A stretch of DNA of 64,000 bases from Saccopteryx bilineata (taxonomy: Eukaryota; Chordata; Mammalia; Chiroptera; Emballonuridae). Both the position numbers and the translations under genes were made by a program. The stretch lies in NCBI RefSeq assembly GCF_036850765.1, contig NC_089492.1:101637022-101701021 (forward strand). Direction: 5' to 3'. Shown piece after piece: positions 33,155 through 45,204 of the stretch (position 1 is the first letter of the stretch; every line of letters starts with the position of its first letter). The notes under the pieces were generated by a model. That model was not told the origin of the DNA and did not search any database. It saw only the letters and a list, made by a program, of their open reading frames with translations.

Positions 33155-34450
33155 TCATCACTTTGCACGGTAGCGCAGGACCATGGAAATGACTTGTAAG
33201 TTGAAACCCTGCAAAGCGATCGTGATAATCAATGGGGAAAATTACAATTGTTCTGTGACCTTTAAACTGTTTGTCAAAACATTTAAAACTCTCTTACTGT
33301 TTGTTATAAATGCACTGGGAAGTAAAAATTAGAAAAACAATTGATGAGACTCTAATTTAAAATATTAGAAACATTGAGAATTAAAGTGTTTTCATTATTA
33401 GAAACAAAATCAAGAACAAAAACAACTTATTCAGAGGAGCGTGAACACGTCTAGCCTTCTTCCTCTCACTGGGTAACTTAGGAAGTGGAGCAAGCATCTT
33501 TTCTGTGCCTGGGTGCATTGCCATATTTCTTTGTAAGTTTGGATCCGCTTGCAATTATTTTATCCTTTGCTCTTGCAATGCCAGGAAGTGCCTGGAAGCA
33601 TTCCTTTAAGGTGAAGATTTTCGCTAGTGTCACTCCCTTTGGGACCTCTTCATTTTCTTGGAATCTGAGTATAAATGTCAGAGCAGCATCCTTGTCTGTG
33701 TGAGCAGCTTCCCCAGTAGCTTAACATCTATCAGCTCATGCTGAGTTCTGAAACGATGAAAGCAGCCTTTACTGACAGTAAAAGGTTCTTCTTCAGTCTC
33801 CTTGTAATAACCATTGTTTTCGGTGAGACAGCTAATAATGTCAATGCTTTGGCCTGAATGCTAGCCAGGCTAATTAGGATTTTAACATTTTACTGTCTTC
33901 ATTCTAAAGTAGAAGAAAATACTCCACTTCAACCACAAGTGGCCCCAATGTGCTTAGCTTCGCAGCTTTGAGCAGGGCCATCTCTTGTCCTAGCTTTGCT
34001 TTGCTGTTGCTATTTTCAAATCTTCTGATCACATCCAATTTCTCTTCCAGCATTAAGGTTTTTGGTCTTTGTTGTAGTTTTGTTTTTGCCAGCCAGCCCT
34101 CTACAGATTACCCGTTTTTGTAAAGTGTCATGTAGGTTTATCACGGGGAGACAAGGAGACAGCAGAGCTACCCACTTTGCCGTCTGTGCATAAACTGAGG
34201 AACAGATGCTCAGAGACCAATCACAGACAGACTTGGAAAAAAGTGATGTGATTGGCCACATCAGGATGTGCCCCTGTTGTTATGTGGTGATCTGTGGTCT
34301 GAAGAGCAGACAGTGAAATTTGTACTTTATGCAATTACGGTCATAGGTTGTGGGTGACTGAAATTTGAACTATTTTGTTGGGGACTGGCATTATTTAACT
34401 AAATCATGGTAATTGAAATTTGCGCATATTGAAACCATGCAAAGCAAGGA
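33155..34450 (-). mobile_element. Decayed Tigger/pogo-type DNA transposon
   Basis: On the minus strand a frame at about 34063-33944 reads KTLMLEEKLDVIRRFE followed by a short helix-rich stretch (NSNSKAKLGQEMALL). It resembles the CENP-B-like helix-turn-helix at the start of Tigger transposases. The frame is soon broken, and the catalytic DDE part is not recognisable. The ends (CTTTGCACGG-type text near 33160, CTTTGCATGG-type complement near 34440) look like decayed inverted repeats. Boundaries are approximate. No active protein can come from it. Confidence 0.6.
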
Positions 34451-35019
34451 CTGTCTCCTGGATGCTGTTTACCAAATATTTCTGAGCACATTTATAGCAC
34501 GGCACTTCACCCACTCTGTTGTTGAATGGTTGAGTGTGACTCTTTCTAGCCAGTGAAATGGGAGGAGAAGATACATGTATCATTTCCATGTCAAAGCATT
34601 TGATTCCAGTCAGTACCATCCCAGCCCCTGAAGACATCTGAGAAGGTGCTGTCCTGTTAGCTGGGTCCCTGAGCAAGGAAGATAAGCAGAGCCCCCTCCT
34701 AAGATGTCACAGACCTGATGCATAAGCAAGAAGCAAACCTTTCTTTTAAGCTACAGAGGTCTTTGGGTTGTTTGTTTCTGCAGCACCACAGCCCATTCTA
34801 GTTGCTATGACATGTAATCAGGAGAGAATCTAGGAAAAGGAGGACTGGGAACCAGGCAGAGTTCAGAAGCCAGAAATTGGCAGCTAAGAGTCCAAAGGGC
34901 TCCAGGTTGGTAGGGGCAGAGGTAAAAGAAAAACCAAGAGCATGTACTGAAAACGAACAAAAAGTCTTCATATAGTAAAAGAAAAAAACATAGTTCAAAT
35001 AGAGAAAATTGGTGTCTAG
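34451..35019. other. Unassigned sequence, no gene seen
   Basis: Nothing recognised. Confidence 0.35.
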
Positions 35020-35240
35020 TTTAACATATTACTAAAAAGTAAACACTCTTATAACCCCCACCCAAACCAAGAAACAGAACTCAGTCAGACCCCCGAAGCT
35101 CCTGCCTGTGTCCTGTCTCACCTCGGACCCCACCCTGGCCTCTATGCCTTACCACTTACCTGTCTTTAGTGATAATGACCTCCTTTCTTTCTTTATAGCA
35201 TTATCACCCACACATGCTAATGCATTTAAGTCATTAATAA
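35020..35240 (-). mobile_element. Possible LINE-1 3'UTR fragment
   Basis: TAACCCCCACCCAAACCAAG, then GAAACAGAACTCAGTCAG resembles reversed old L1 3'UTR text. The match is weak. Confidence 0.35.
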
Positions 35241-35557
35241 TAATAATGTACAGATTTCCTGTCCACTACTTTCCCCTTCTGAATTTATTTTCTAAAGAAT
35301 TTATATATTATCTAAAATATCTGTGATACTCCCAGTGTGAAAATTATCATCCCCAACGAGGAGATATTTAACCCTGATGGACATCGTACGCTGCCTCACC
35401 CGGCATCGGGACTGAGTTTCCCAGAAGGTTCGCCACTTTCAGGGGGAAATATGGGTGTGAATCCCCAGACCTCAGATTTATGTGAAGTGTGCATATGTGT
35501 TTTTTATATAATGTTGTGTTGATTTTATTATGTTTATTATTTCTAAATGTATATTAT

Positions 35558-35939
35558 GGCCCTGGCCGGTTGGCTCAGTGGTAGAGCATCGGCCTGGCGT
35601 GCAAAAGTCCCGGGTTCGATTCCCGGCCAGGGCACACAGGAGAAGCGCCCACCTGCTTCTTCACCCCTCCCCCTCTCCTTCTTCTCTGTCTCTCTCTTCC
35701 CCTCCCGCAGCCAGGGCTCCATTGGAGCAAGGATGGCCAGGGCACTGAGGATGGCTCTGTGGCCTCTGCCTCAGGCGCTAGAATGGCTCTGGATGCAACA
35801 GAGCAATGCCCCAGAGGGACACAGCATCGCCCCCTGGTGGGCATGCCGGTTGGATCCTGGTTGGGCACATGCGGGAGTCTGTCTGACTGCCTCCCCGTTT
35901 CCAGCTTTGGAAAAATGCAAATATATATATAAAATAAAT
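35558..35939 (+). mobile_element. VES SINE, long form without internal duplication
   Basis: Complete head with TGGCTCAGTGGTAGAGC and GGTTCGATTCC. The GCCCTGG and CCAGGGC ends can pair. The tail is ATATATAT-AAAATAAATA. The 13-bp duplication AAATGTATATTAT is perfect (35545-35557, 35940-35952). Confidence 0.95.
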
Positions 35940-35952
35940 AAATGTATATTAT

Positions 35953-36944
35953 ATTTATGTGTCTCTACCACAGCACCACAGTCTTTAAATATTAAAATAA
36001 TACATTTTCATAGTTTTCAAATAAAGGAAATTTTGAAGTTAACAAAGAGGGTCACTCGTAGTCTCCCACAGTGCAGATTTTGTGGCTTGCATCCCTTGGA
36101 GTCCTTCTGACCCTGTAGTTCCCCTAAATTGCCAGACGGACCTATGGGTTGATCAAATTTGGGTATGATTACTTTTGGTAAGATGACTCCATAGGCGGTG
36201 GTGGGTTTGTCTTCTGAAAGGTACATACTCATCTACAAGATACTTTTTTGTATTATGAACAGCCATTGATGCTCAATTCCAAGGTTCAGTCTGGACCCAT
36301 TCATTTATCCGGGGCTTCAGAATGGTGAAATTCTAGTTTGGAACTTCCTTCCTTCTACTATTTGGTTACTCGTGTTATAATTCAAACCAGAGGATCAGCA
36401 TAAAAGCTAAATTTTCAATTTCCAGAGCTCAAATCTCCGTGACATCCAGGTAAGTGGCTAAGGTCTGAAATGGGCAAAGCCGTCATAAAGGCCAAGACGG
36501 CCTCCACTGGCCCAGCCTGCTCTCCCTGTGCCTTTGATTCACTAAGATTCACCCAAGCCCCATGTACCCTGTGATTTTCTCTCCATTTCCCCACCCCATT
36601 GAGTCCACCTTCAGGAAGGGAAGGTCCTCATTTCCTTCCCCCTTAGAAGATAAATTGTGGGCATCACCCACCTGAGGTATATAGATTTTAAGCCACCTTT
36701 CTCAAATATTCTGTTCCAATCCTTGTGGGGTTGAAAACAGCCCAAACCCAACTGGGGGTTACATTTTGTTTTGTCAGCAGGAGTGTTTTTAATTGTTAGT
36801 GTTTTGTTGTTGTTGTTCCTTTGTTTGTTTGTCTGTTTATAAGCTGAATGAGACTTCATTTGGCCTGGGAGACCTTTTCTCTAGTTAGATCAGAGCCACC
36901 ACCCCTCTTGTATGACACCTGCCCTGTTTTCTGACTCCCAAAAA
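35953..36944. other. Unassigned sequence, no gene seen
   Basis: Single-copy-looking. A TTG-rich run is near 36800-36840. No coding signal. Confidence 0.35.
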
Positions 36945-37015
36945 TGTGTTTGCCACATCCGCCTTACAGCGACCCTGCAGACAGGGATTGGTAGCCCATT
37001 TTGCAGGTGGATGCA
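36945..37015 (-). mobile_element. MIR SINE fragment
   Basis: CCTTACAGCGACCCTGCAGA, then GCCCATTTTGCAGGTGG follows the reversed MIR core. Confidence 0.45.
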
Positions 37016-37785
37016 CAAGAACGGGAGGATGAATGAGAAGGGCCTGAGGGAGACCTCAGTGGAAGTGGGACAGGCAGTGAGCTCTCTGGGAAGCAGACCA
37101 CACTGGGGAGGATGGGTGATGGGACCCTCTCCAGCTCAGCACAAACTGAAACTCACATTCTTTTTTTTTCTTTCCTTTTACAGAGACAGCACAAGGAAGC
37201 ATGATAAAATGAGGCCTAAGATAATATTTGGGGGGAAAGTTTATTTTTTTATGGTCTGTTTGCATTAGACCGTCGGGCAAAGAGAGGCCGTTAAAGACTT
37301 GTCCCAAATGGCTGGGCAGGAGCAGCACAAATCCAATGTCAATAGCTGGAAATACAAGTGTTTAGTTTCACTAAACTTCTCTTTAAATAACATTTCTTTC
37401 CTTTTCCTGAGGCAATCTGAGGGAAAGAGAGACACAGCCGGAAAGAGACGGAGAGGAAGAAGGAGCAAACCAAAGCTAGGGGGGTGAGGAAGGGCAGGCA
37501 GGCTGGTCCAGAGACGCCACTCCTTTCTCAGTGTCTTCAGCTGGCCCAGCGGCTGTTGCCCGGAGTCGTGCGCTGCAGTGCGAGGACTATCGCTAATTGG
37601 GGGCAAAGGAGCCAACAGCAAACTTTAAAACAAAATGAGTGAAAATGAACAAATGGTCAAACCAGGTTCAGCTCTGGGGAAAATGGCCTGGATTCCTACT
37701 CCCCTGGGGTCCCTCTTTTCCTTCCCCACCACCACGCTGGCCCTTGGTGGCCCCGGGGCAGGGGCCACATCTGTAAAAGCAGAAG
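37016..37785. other. Unassigned sequence, no gene seen
   Basis: Nothing recognised. Frames up to 118 codons (minus, 37265-37621) have no family resemblance. Confidence 0.35.
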
Positions 37786-37789
37786 AGAG

Positions 37790-38010
37790 CAGGTTCAAAA
37801 TCCAGGTTCCAGTCAGACAGATCTTTCAGGTTAAAATCCTACTCTGGCACTTATTGACTGGTTCACTTTGGGCAAACTCTGTGTGCCTCAGTGTCCTCAG
37901 CTGTAAAATGGAGAAATGAAAATGCCTCCTGATTATCGAAAGGATTAAATGGGAAACATGCTTAGCAGGATGCCTAGCATTTAGTAAGAGTTCGGTAAAC
38001 ATTTGTTGTT
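37790..38010 (+). mobile_element. MIR SINE
   Basis: Near-complete MIR: TTAAAATCCTACTCTGGCAC, CTGTGTGCCTCAGTGTCCTC, GCTGTAAAATGGAGAAATG, AAAGGATTAAATGGG, then ATTTAGTAAGAGTTCGG. Confidence 0.8.
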
Positions 38011-38339
38011 GTTATTCTCTTAGTTTTAGAGCTCCTCTCTCTGCCTTTGTCCTTGCATTACACACCACACCCCAGCATTCTCACCAGATTTGTCCAAATA
38101 GATAAACACAGAGAGATGAAAACACGTGTTCCCTTGCAGGATATTTTGCACTGGGTCCCAGTCAGTTTCCGTACAGCTCCATGGACACCGTATCCTGACC
38201 CTCATCAACGCACCCTAGTTCATGTGCCCCATCTGCCTGGACTGCCTTTTTCATTCACCACCATCCATTCCCAGCTAGTTCAAGACCCACATTGTAATGA
38301 AATGTTTTCTGTTTCAAAACAACCAACCCATAGTGCAAG

Positions 38340-38775
38340 AAAGGAAATGTATTGACTATAGGTGCGAAGCCAGGAAATAGTTCTGTCTTTAGGCATGGCT
38401 TGATTCAGTCTCACATGAACTCATTAGGACCTTCTCTTGGTCTTGCTTCTTCTATGTTGGTGCCACCTTGACAGAGACTCTACACTTCTGGTAGCAAAAA
38501 GTGTGTCTGCAAAATGAATCCCCAGCTCAAGCCCAGTGAGAAAGAGATTTTCCTCTCTCCTGACAGCCACAGCAGATAATTGCATCTGTTCTCTTGCCGG
38601 TGACTGGGTCACAGGTCCAACCCTGGATCAATGTTATAATTGGCAGATAGAGGGAGGAGTTGTGCTCTTACCTATAATCCAATCCACAGTTCCTAGGCAG
38701 AGGAGGGGGAGAAGGGATACTTCTCAGAAAGAAATCAGGGTTGTTTCCAAAATAAGGGAGAACGAATACACAGGA
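38340..38775. repeat. Probable ancient interspersed repeat, family not assigned
   Basis: GAAATGTATTGACTATAGG, then TAGGCATGGCTTGATTCAG and later GTGACTGGGTCACAGGTCC resemble an interspersed repeat I have seen in other mammals but cannot name. Edges are uncertain. Confidence 0.4.
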
Positions 38776-39489
38776 GTCAAACCCAGAAAATTTTCACCAC
38801 ACACACATCTCTTCCAAAATCCATTCCCAACAATTGCAGCCAATTGTATTGTATTCTCTGCACTCCTGACCTAATTCTTCATAATGTCACTCATGTTGGC
38901 AATGTCTTTTGCTGGTATTCTTTTGTTGGGAATAAGTATTGCTGCATCAGCTGCCACATGTGGAGACTGTTCCCATAGCCTTCATTTGGCAATAAATCAT
39001 GTACTGCCTTCTTGTACTGTACTGTTATGTTTCTGTTACTGATATTGAACTTCCCATATATGTATGCCCTACCCTTCTTACAGATTATAAATATCACCAT
39101 GGCAAGAAACAAGATACTTCTTTCTATATAATAATGGCTTAATATAAATAGATACTGTTGATTGATCAAGAGCTGAATGATATTTATTCTCTAATAAATT
39201 TTATTGCTTGAATGTCCACTAGGTGCTAAACAACCTTCTTGGAATAATAGATTTAGAAGAAACATCGAATTTGGAAAGGACCTTATCATCTAATGTAGGT
39301 CCCTCACTTTATATGAGTTAGAACAGGGCCCAGAGTAAGGCACTGATTATAAAAGCAAGCTAGAAAAAATAAAAATAAAAATCTTTTGAACCATAATTAG
39401 CACTTTGTGTTTGTTGACTGACTGATGATTACAAATTCACTGGTTTTTCCACTGAACCATTATGTAAGATTGGAAATAAGCTAAAGATG
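38776..39489. other. Unassigned sequence, no gene seen
   Basis: AT-rich, no family recognised. Confidence 0.35.
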
Positions 39490-39721
39490 CCCACTTTTAC
39501 CGTTTAGTACTGGAAGACTTATCCATACAAATTAGACAAGAAAAAGAAATAAAAGTTATATAAATTGGATGCAAAGAAGTAAAATTATCTCTGTTCTCAG
39601 GTAACATAATCTTATATATAGAAACTCTTAAAGATTCCACAAAGAAATTATTAGCACTGATAAATGATTTCAGCAAAGTTGCAATATACAAAATCAATAT
39701 ACAAAAATCAATTACATTTTT
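39490..39721 (+). mobile_element. LINE-1 ORF2 fragment
   Basis: Text near 39530-39720 (GACAAGAAAAAGAAATAAAA, CAATATACAAAATCAATATA) is mid L1 ORF2 with broken frames. Confidence 0.65.
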
Positions 39722-39734
39722 TAATAAGTTTCTT

Positions 39735-40125
39735 TTTTTTTTTTTTTGTATTTTTCTGAAGCTGGAAACAGGGAGAGACAGTCAGACAGACTCTCACATG
39801 CGCCCGACTGGGATCCACCCGGCACGCCCACCAGGGGCGACGCTCTGCCCACCAGGGGGCGATGCTCTGCCCCTCCAGGGCGTCGCTCTGCCACGACCAG
39901 AGCCACTCTAGCGCCTGGGGCAGAGGCCAAGGAGCCATCCCCAGCGCCCGGGCCATCTTTGCTCCAATGGAGCCTTGCTGCGGGAGGGGAAGAGAGAGAG
40001 AGGAAGGAGGGGGTGGGGATGGAGAAGCAAATGGGCGCTTCTCCTATGTGCCCTGGCCGGGAATCGAACCCGGGTCCCCTGCACGCCAGGCCGACGCTCT
40101 ACCACTGAGCCAACCGGCCAGGACC
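39735..40125 (-). mobile_element. VES SINE, long form with internal duplication
   Basis: Reversed copy: T run, CTGAAGCTGGAAACAGGGAG, two GGGGCGACGCTCTGCC-type blocks (the subfamily's internal duplication), then the head complement with GGAATCGAACC. The perfect 13-bp duplication TAATAAGTTTCTT is at 39722-39734 and 40126-40138. It sits at or near the joint of two oppositely oriented L1 fragments. Confidence 0.95.
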
Positions 40126-40138
40126 TAATAAGTTTCTT

Positions 40139-41478
40139 AATATAGTAAGAACACTTAACTTCATATCTATCCTCTTAACAAACTGTTAATGTACAAAGCA
40201 GTATTGACTATAGGTACAATTTTGTACAACTCTCTAGAACTTATTCATCTTGTTTAACCAAAAATTTATGTTCATTGATTAGTATCTCCCCTTTCATCTT
40301 CCCCCCCAGTCCCTGAAAACTACCATTCCACTTTTAACCCTATGAATTTGGCTCTTTTAGATATTTCAAATAAGTATATTAAATCATGAAATCATGCAGT
40401 ATTTGTCTTTTCGTGAATGACTAATTTCACTTAGCACAATGTCCTCAAGGTTCATCCATGTGCTGCATATTGCAGAACTTCCTTCTTTTTAAAGGTTGAA
40501 TAATATTCCATTATGTGTGTATACTACATTGTCTTTATCCATTCATCAACTGAAGCATATTTAAGTTATTTTCATATCTTGGCTAAGGTGAATAGTGCTG
40601 CAATAAACTTATGAATGCTAATAACAATTCAAGATCCTGATTTCTATTCTTTTTGATATGTCCCCAGAAGTAGGATTGCTGGATCATATGGTAGTTCTAT
40701 TTTTAATTCTCTGAGAACCCTTCATACTGTTTTCCACAGTGGCTGTACCATTTTGTGTTCTCACCAACAGAGTACAAAAGTCCCAATTTGTCTATATCCT
40801 CACCAACACATACTTTCTGTGTTTTTGATAATAGCCATCCTAACACATATGAGGTGATATCTCATTGTGTTTTTTATTTTCTTTTTCCCGATGATTAGTG
40901 ATGTCAAGCATCTTTTGTGTTCCTGTTGGCCATTTGTATGTCTTCTTTGAAGAAGTGCCTATTCAAGTCCTTTGCCTATTTTTAAATTTAGGTTATTAGG
41001 TTTTTTTACTTTTAAGTTGTAGAAGCTCCTTATATATTTTGGATATTAACCTCTTATTAGATATGTGGTTTGCCAATATGCTCTCCCATTCCATAGGTTG
41101 CCATTTCACGCCGTTGACTCTTTCTTTAACTGCGCAGAAGCTTCTTAGTTTGATGAATTCCCATGTCTGTTTTGTTTTTTATACCTGTGCTTTGGCCCAT
41201 TTTGATTTGATTTTTGTGTGTGGTATAAAATAAGGGTGCCATTTACAGTAATTCATTTGTATTTAAGATATCCAGTTTTCCCGACAGTATTGTTGAAAAG
41301 ACTGTTCTTTCCCCATTGTATATTCTTGGTACCTTTGTCAAAGATCAGTTGACCATATATATAAGCATGGGTTTATTTCTTGGCTCTCTATTCTGCTCCA
41401 TTGGTCTATATGTCTATTTTTAGGCCAGTAACGTATTGTTTTGACTACTGTGGCTCTGTAATATATTTTGAAATCAGG
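40139..41478 (-). mobile_element. LINE-1 3' portion, reversed
   Basis: Reversed 3'UTR then ORF2 end: TTCACTTAGCACAATGTCCT, GTTCATCCATGTGCTGC, ATTCCATTATGTGTGTATAC, ATAGCCATCCTAACACATAT and GGATATTAACCTCTTATTAG, ending near GACTACTGTGGCTCTGTAAT. Frames are broken. Confidence 0.85.
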
Positions 41479-42214
41479 AAAGAATTGCGTTTTGATCCAA
41501 TCATCACTAGAGCTCCAGTCTGCCTGCCTGGGCCTGTGGGCTAGGGGCCTAGAGGTAAAACCAGCTGAGCCTAGCACAAGAGACAGGAGTATAACCCTTA
41601 AACAAACAAAACAAACAAATAAAACACTTATCTGGCTTTTCATTCCTCAGGGAACAGAGATTAAGGTAGGGCAGGTCCTTAACAGGTGAATGAAAGAAAT
41701 CAACAAAGTAAGAGAAATACCAAAATGATGTTAAACCAGTTTGGACACTTCATCCAAAGTCTTTGCTGTTACCTGCAAGGATTACCTGGCAAAGCTCCTA
41801 TGCATCTGGAGGTAACTACCCCAGGCCCAAGCCTCCTCTCTAGGACCTGGCCAAGGGTTTCATCCCAATGTAACCCAAGCTGACCTCTGCCAAGGCCTGC
41901 GGTGAGCCCCACCTAACCTGGTTCTCAGGTCTTAGGGCCTCCAGAGACATCAATAAGCCCTCCGTCAAGGGGGAAGAGACCTGGGGAGGCATGGCACTGA
42001 GAAGTCTCTCCGGTTCTCTTCAGTCCTCTTCCAGATGGAGGGACTCCATAAGTGCCATACCCAGGGCAGGAACTGGTGACCAAGTCAGCATGGCCTTCAG
42101 CCACACAGCATATCTCCAGCAGGTAAGTGCCATTTACCACCCCTGCCTTCTGTTGGGGCTTTCGAGCGAGCAGGGCAGGAAGTAGTGGCAGGGAGAGGGA
42201 CACAGTCTTCTGTG
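41479..42214. other. Unassigned sequence, no gene seen
   Basis: Contains an AAAC-rich patch at 41600-41625. No family or gene recognised. Confidence 0.35.
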
Positions 42215-42355
42215 AGTAATGAAAAGCATGCTGTCAGTAGACCTCAGATCTGATCCTTGTTTCATCATTTTCTAGCTGCCTGACGCCAGGCAACCTCTCC
42301 AGGTCTGGCTGCACTAATTTCCAAGTGATTGGGCGGGATCCCTCCTTGCTCTAAG
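42215..42355 (+). mobile_element. MIR SINE fragment
   Basis: CTCAGATCTGATCCTTGTTTC, TTTCTAGCTGCCTGACGCC and CAACCTCTCCAGGTC are in MIR order. Confidence 0.5.
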
Positions 42356-42689
42356 TTAGGTGATGGTCAATTCCAATGGCATGCTATCACCTGCACCAAC
42401 TACACACCTGCAGGCCACATCTCTAGGACATTTGGTTTCTCCATCAACAATTGATTCCAATTCTCCATTCCAGCCTGTGCTATGGAGCCACAGTGCCACC
42501 CCACAGTGAGCGGCATTGCTCTGAGCTGCCCTGCGTCTGAATCCTACCTCTGCCCCCTTTCCATGTCCCAGGTTCCTGTCTGAAACGAAGATAACAGAGA
42601 TCATCCCTATCCTGTAGGACTTCAGGAGGATTTAAATCTCTGAGAATATAGTACATGGCTGCTGGTTAGTGCAGTATAAGAGTTGGCTG

Positions 42690-43080
42690 AGGTTGGCTCA
42701 GTGGTAGAGTGTCGACCTGGCATGCAGAAGTCCCGGGTTCGATTCCCGGCCAGAGCACACAGGAGAAGTGCCTATCTGCTTCTCCACCCCTCCCCCTCTC
42801 CTTCCTCTCTGTCTCTCTCTTCCCCTCTTGCAGCCAAGGCTCCATTGGAGCAAAGATGGCCCGGGCGCTGGGGATGGCTCCTTGGCCTCTGCCCCAGGCG
42901 CTGGAGTGGCTCTGGTCACAACAGAGCGACGCCCCAGAGGGGCAGAGCATCGCCCCCCGGTGGGCAGAGCGTCGCCCCCTGGTGGGAGTGCCGGGTGGAT
43001 CCCGGTCGGGCACATGCGGGAGTCTGTCTGACTGTCTCTCCCCGTTTCCAGCTTCAGAAAAATACAAAAAAAAAAAAAAA
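42690..43080 (+). mobile_element. VES SINE, long form with internal duplication, 5' trimmed
   Basis: It starts AGGTTGGCTCAGTGG, missing the usual CCCTGGCC of the head. The boxes TGGCTCAGTGGTAGAG and GGTTCGATTCC are present, and so is the internal duplication. The direct repeat AGTTGGCTG is at 42681-42689 and 43081-43089. A 248-codon open frame at 42683-43429 runs through it and is explained by the SINE. Confidence 0.9.
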
Positions 43081-43089
43081 AGTTGGCTG

Positions 43090-44714
43090 TTATTACAATG
43101 AGCATTCAGGAGCCCAGAAAGCTTCCAAACCACCATCTGAGCTAACAGAAAGTCCATGTGCAGCTCCCAAGGACTTTGCGTTGGGAAAGTTGAGCCCCTT
43201 GCAGACCCGGGGCCAGAAGGAAATGGTCTTGGGTGTTCTCTCCCTTCCTCTGGAAGGTGAGACTGGCCGGCTCTCTGGCCTGGAGATTAGAGCCCCTCCC
43301 AGTGTCCAGTTGCAGGGACCATTAGGAGCATGCTGTGACACTGACCAGCCACACCCCACGTCTGCACAGTTTGGCCTGGCAGGCTGGACGTGGCCTCCTT
43401 TCTCAGTGGGCTCGTGCCAGATGGCTTGATTACCACGGGGTGCATTTCAGGCCTTCTCGCTATTATCAGCGTCTCACTTTCAGCTGCTGGAGCAGGGGCA
43501 CGATCCCTCCCCTCCCCCCTCCGCCCCATCACTGGGTGTTTGTTTCCACAGCAGCCTGGACTGCCAAGGTGAGCCATGTCCTGTCCCAGGGAAGGCTTCT
43601 CCCAGTGCGCCCGCTCAGACCCGCCCCACATGTCCTCAGTTAGAATTCGACTCTTGCCTCCCAGTCCCAACCCCGAAGGACTCTGTCTTGAGTGGGGGTT
43701 GGGAGGTGAGGAAGGGGCAAGGTCAGAGCTGTTCAGTCTGTGACACAAGCATTTCAAGGTCTCTGAAGAAAAAATTACTTAATTGCAATGGTGATAAGCA
43801 CACACACCCAGAAAGATAGAAGAGAAGAAAATGACAGAGAATGAAAAAGCAAAGATTTCCATGGGAGTCATAAACAATAGATTGACAAAATTTGCCATTC
43901 CCCTCTCCTCCTTAGCTCTGAGATCCTTCCCTCCTGGACATTCCTTCCCAAAGGGATGTGGCAGAAGCTGTGAGCACCCCCCACCCCCACCCCATACCTA
44001 AGCCAGGAAAACTTCTTTATGTTATATTAATTCTTTGAAGGGAAGGGGAATTGTATCTTTGAATAAACAAACAAACAAACGTCTTTCATCAAAGTGCTCC
44101 ACAGAGAAGCCTTTGCAGGGGGAAGGGACAGTTTGACAGCTGGGCCCTTTCCCTCCACCTGGGTTTTGTCCTCATGGGCACCGCCCTTCTGTTCTCCTTG
44201 CCACCGAGTCCCCTTGTCCGCCTGGTCTTCCTGCCCAGGTGTGGACCGCACCCCCATTGTCCCCCTTTGCAGTGTTCAGACAGGCTGGAATTCTCTAAAA
44301 ATAACCTCACAGAAAAGCAGTGAAATGAACAAAGAGAACACAGCCAGCTGAACAACAGATGTGCTTACTGAACGCAGGCATCTAATCCTAAAACAACCAA
44401 AGTCGCACCCGCCCCAAGCGCCAGCTCTGGCTTCCTCCCTGCCCCTGTCGGAAGGGACCCTTGCAAGGGTAGCTTTGTGACACCCTGCTTCCCTGCTCCA
44501 CCCCACCAGCGAGGCAGAGGTGGGTAGAGGAAGGGCCGGTGGTGTTCAGAGTGGCCCTGTGTCTGAGCTAAGGTCAAAAGGCAGGTGGGCCCTAAATCGC
44601 CTAAATTGGAGCAGGATCCTTCTGGGTGAGGCAGCCCCCCACCTCTTGGAAAGTGGGAGTATCCACAGAGGGGGACCGAGCAGGAGGACGGGAGCTGTGA
44701 GGCCAGGCTTTGAG
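43090..44714. other. Unassigned sequence, no gene seen
   Basis: GC-balanced, no family recognised. Frames up to 156 codons (minus, 43287-43757) overlap plus-strand frames and have no recognised domain. An AAAC array is at 44065-44080. Confidence 0.35.
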
Positions 44715-44880
44715 GCAAGGCTGAGTCTGGACATTGGGAGCAGGTGCCTGGCTCCAGCTCTGCGTTTGTGAGTCTGGCCATGTCCCTATCTTTGCTGGGC
44801 CTCAGTTTCCCCATTGGAGTAGGTGATCTCTGAAGGTTTTTTCATCTCTAGCACTTGGTAGCTCTGCAATTCTCTAGCTT
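44715..44880 (+). mobile_element. MIR SINE fragment
   Basis: TGGGCCTCAGTTTCCCCATT, then GGTGATCTCTGAAGGTTTTT resembles the MIR centre and end. Confidence 0.55.
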
Positions 44881-44999
44881 CGACCACCACTTCCTAAAGG
44901 TGAGGAAAATCCCGGTCCACCCAGCCAGGACTTGTATCTGCCACCCTGGTAAAGTCACCAACTCTCAACACAATCATAACAGCCAGCCAGCCTGACTGG

Positions 45000-45200
45000 T
45001 GACCAGGTGCCAGAAACTACTGTAGCTACTTTCCACATGTGGGCTTACTTCCTCCTCACAAGCACCCTGAGCAGAGGGCCTAGCATCCCCACTTCACAGA
45101 TGACCAACCCGAAGTGCAAAGTGGTCAGGAGCGTCCCAGGGTGGCAAGCAAAGGGATGGGTCTGGGCTCTGACCCCAGACTAAACCACTGCTTGGTGAGT
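45000..45200 (-). mobile_element. MIR SINE
   Basis: Reversed MIR text: GGTGCCAGAAACTACTGTAG, TTACTTCCTCCTCACAAGC, CCCACTTCACAGATGACC, AAGCAAAGGGATGGGTCTGG. Confidence 0.55.
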
Positions 45201-45204
45201 GACT

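Noticed and set aside
42683..43429. 248-codon open frame, the longest in the window
   Set aside because: Its first half is the VES SINE, whose frames recur at 24737, 39735 and 52524; the rest has no domain or splice support.
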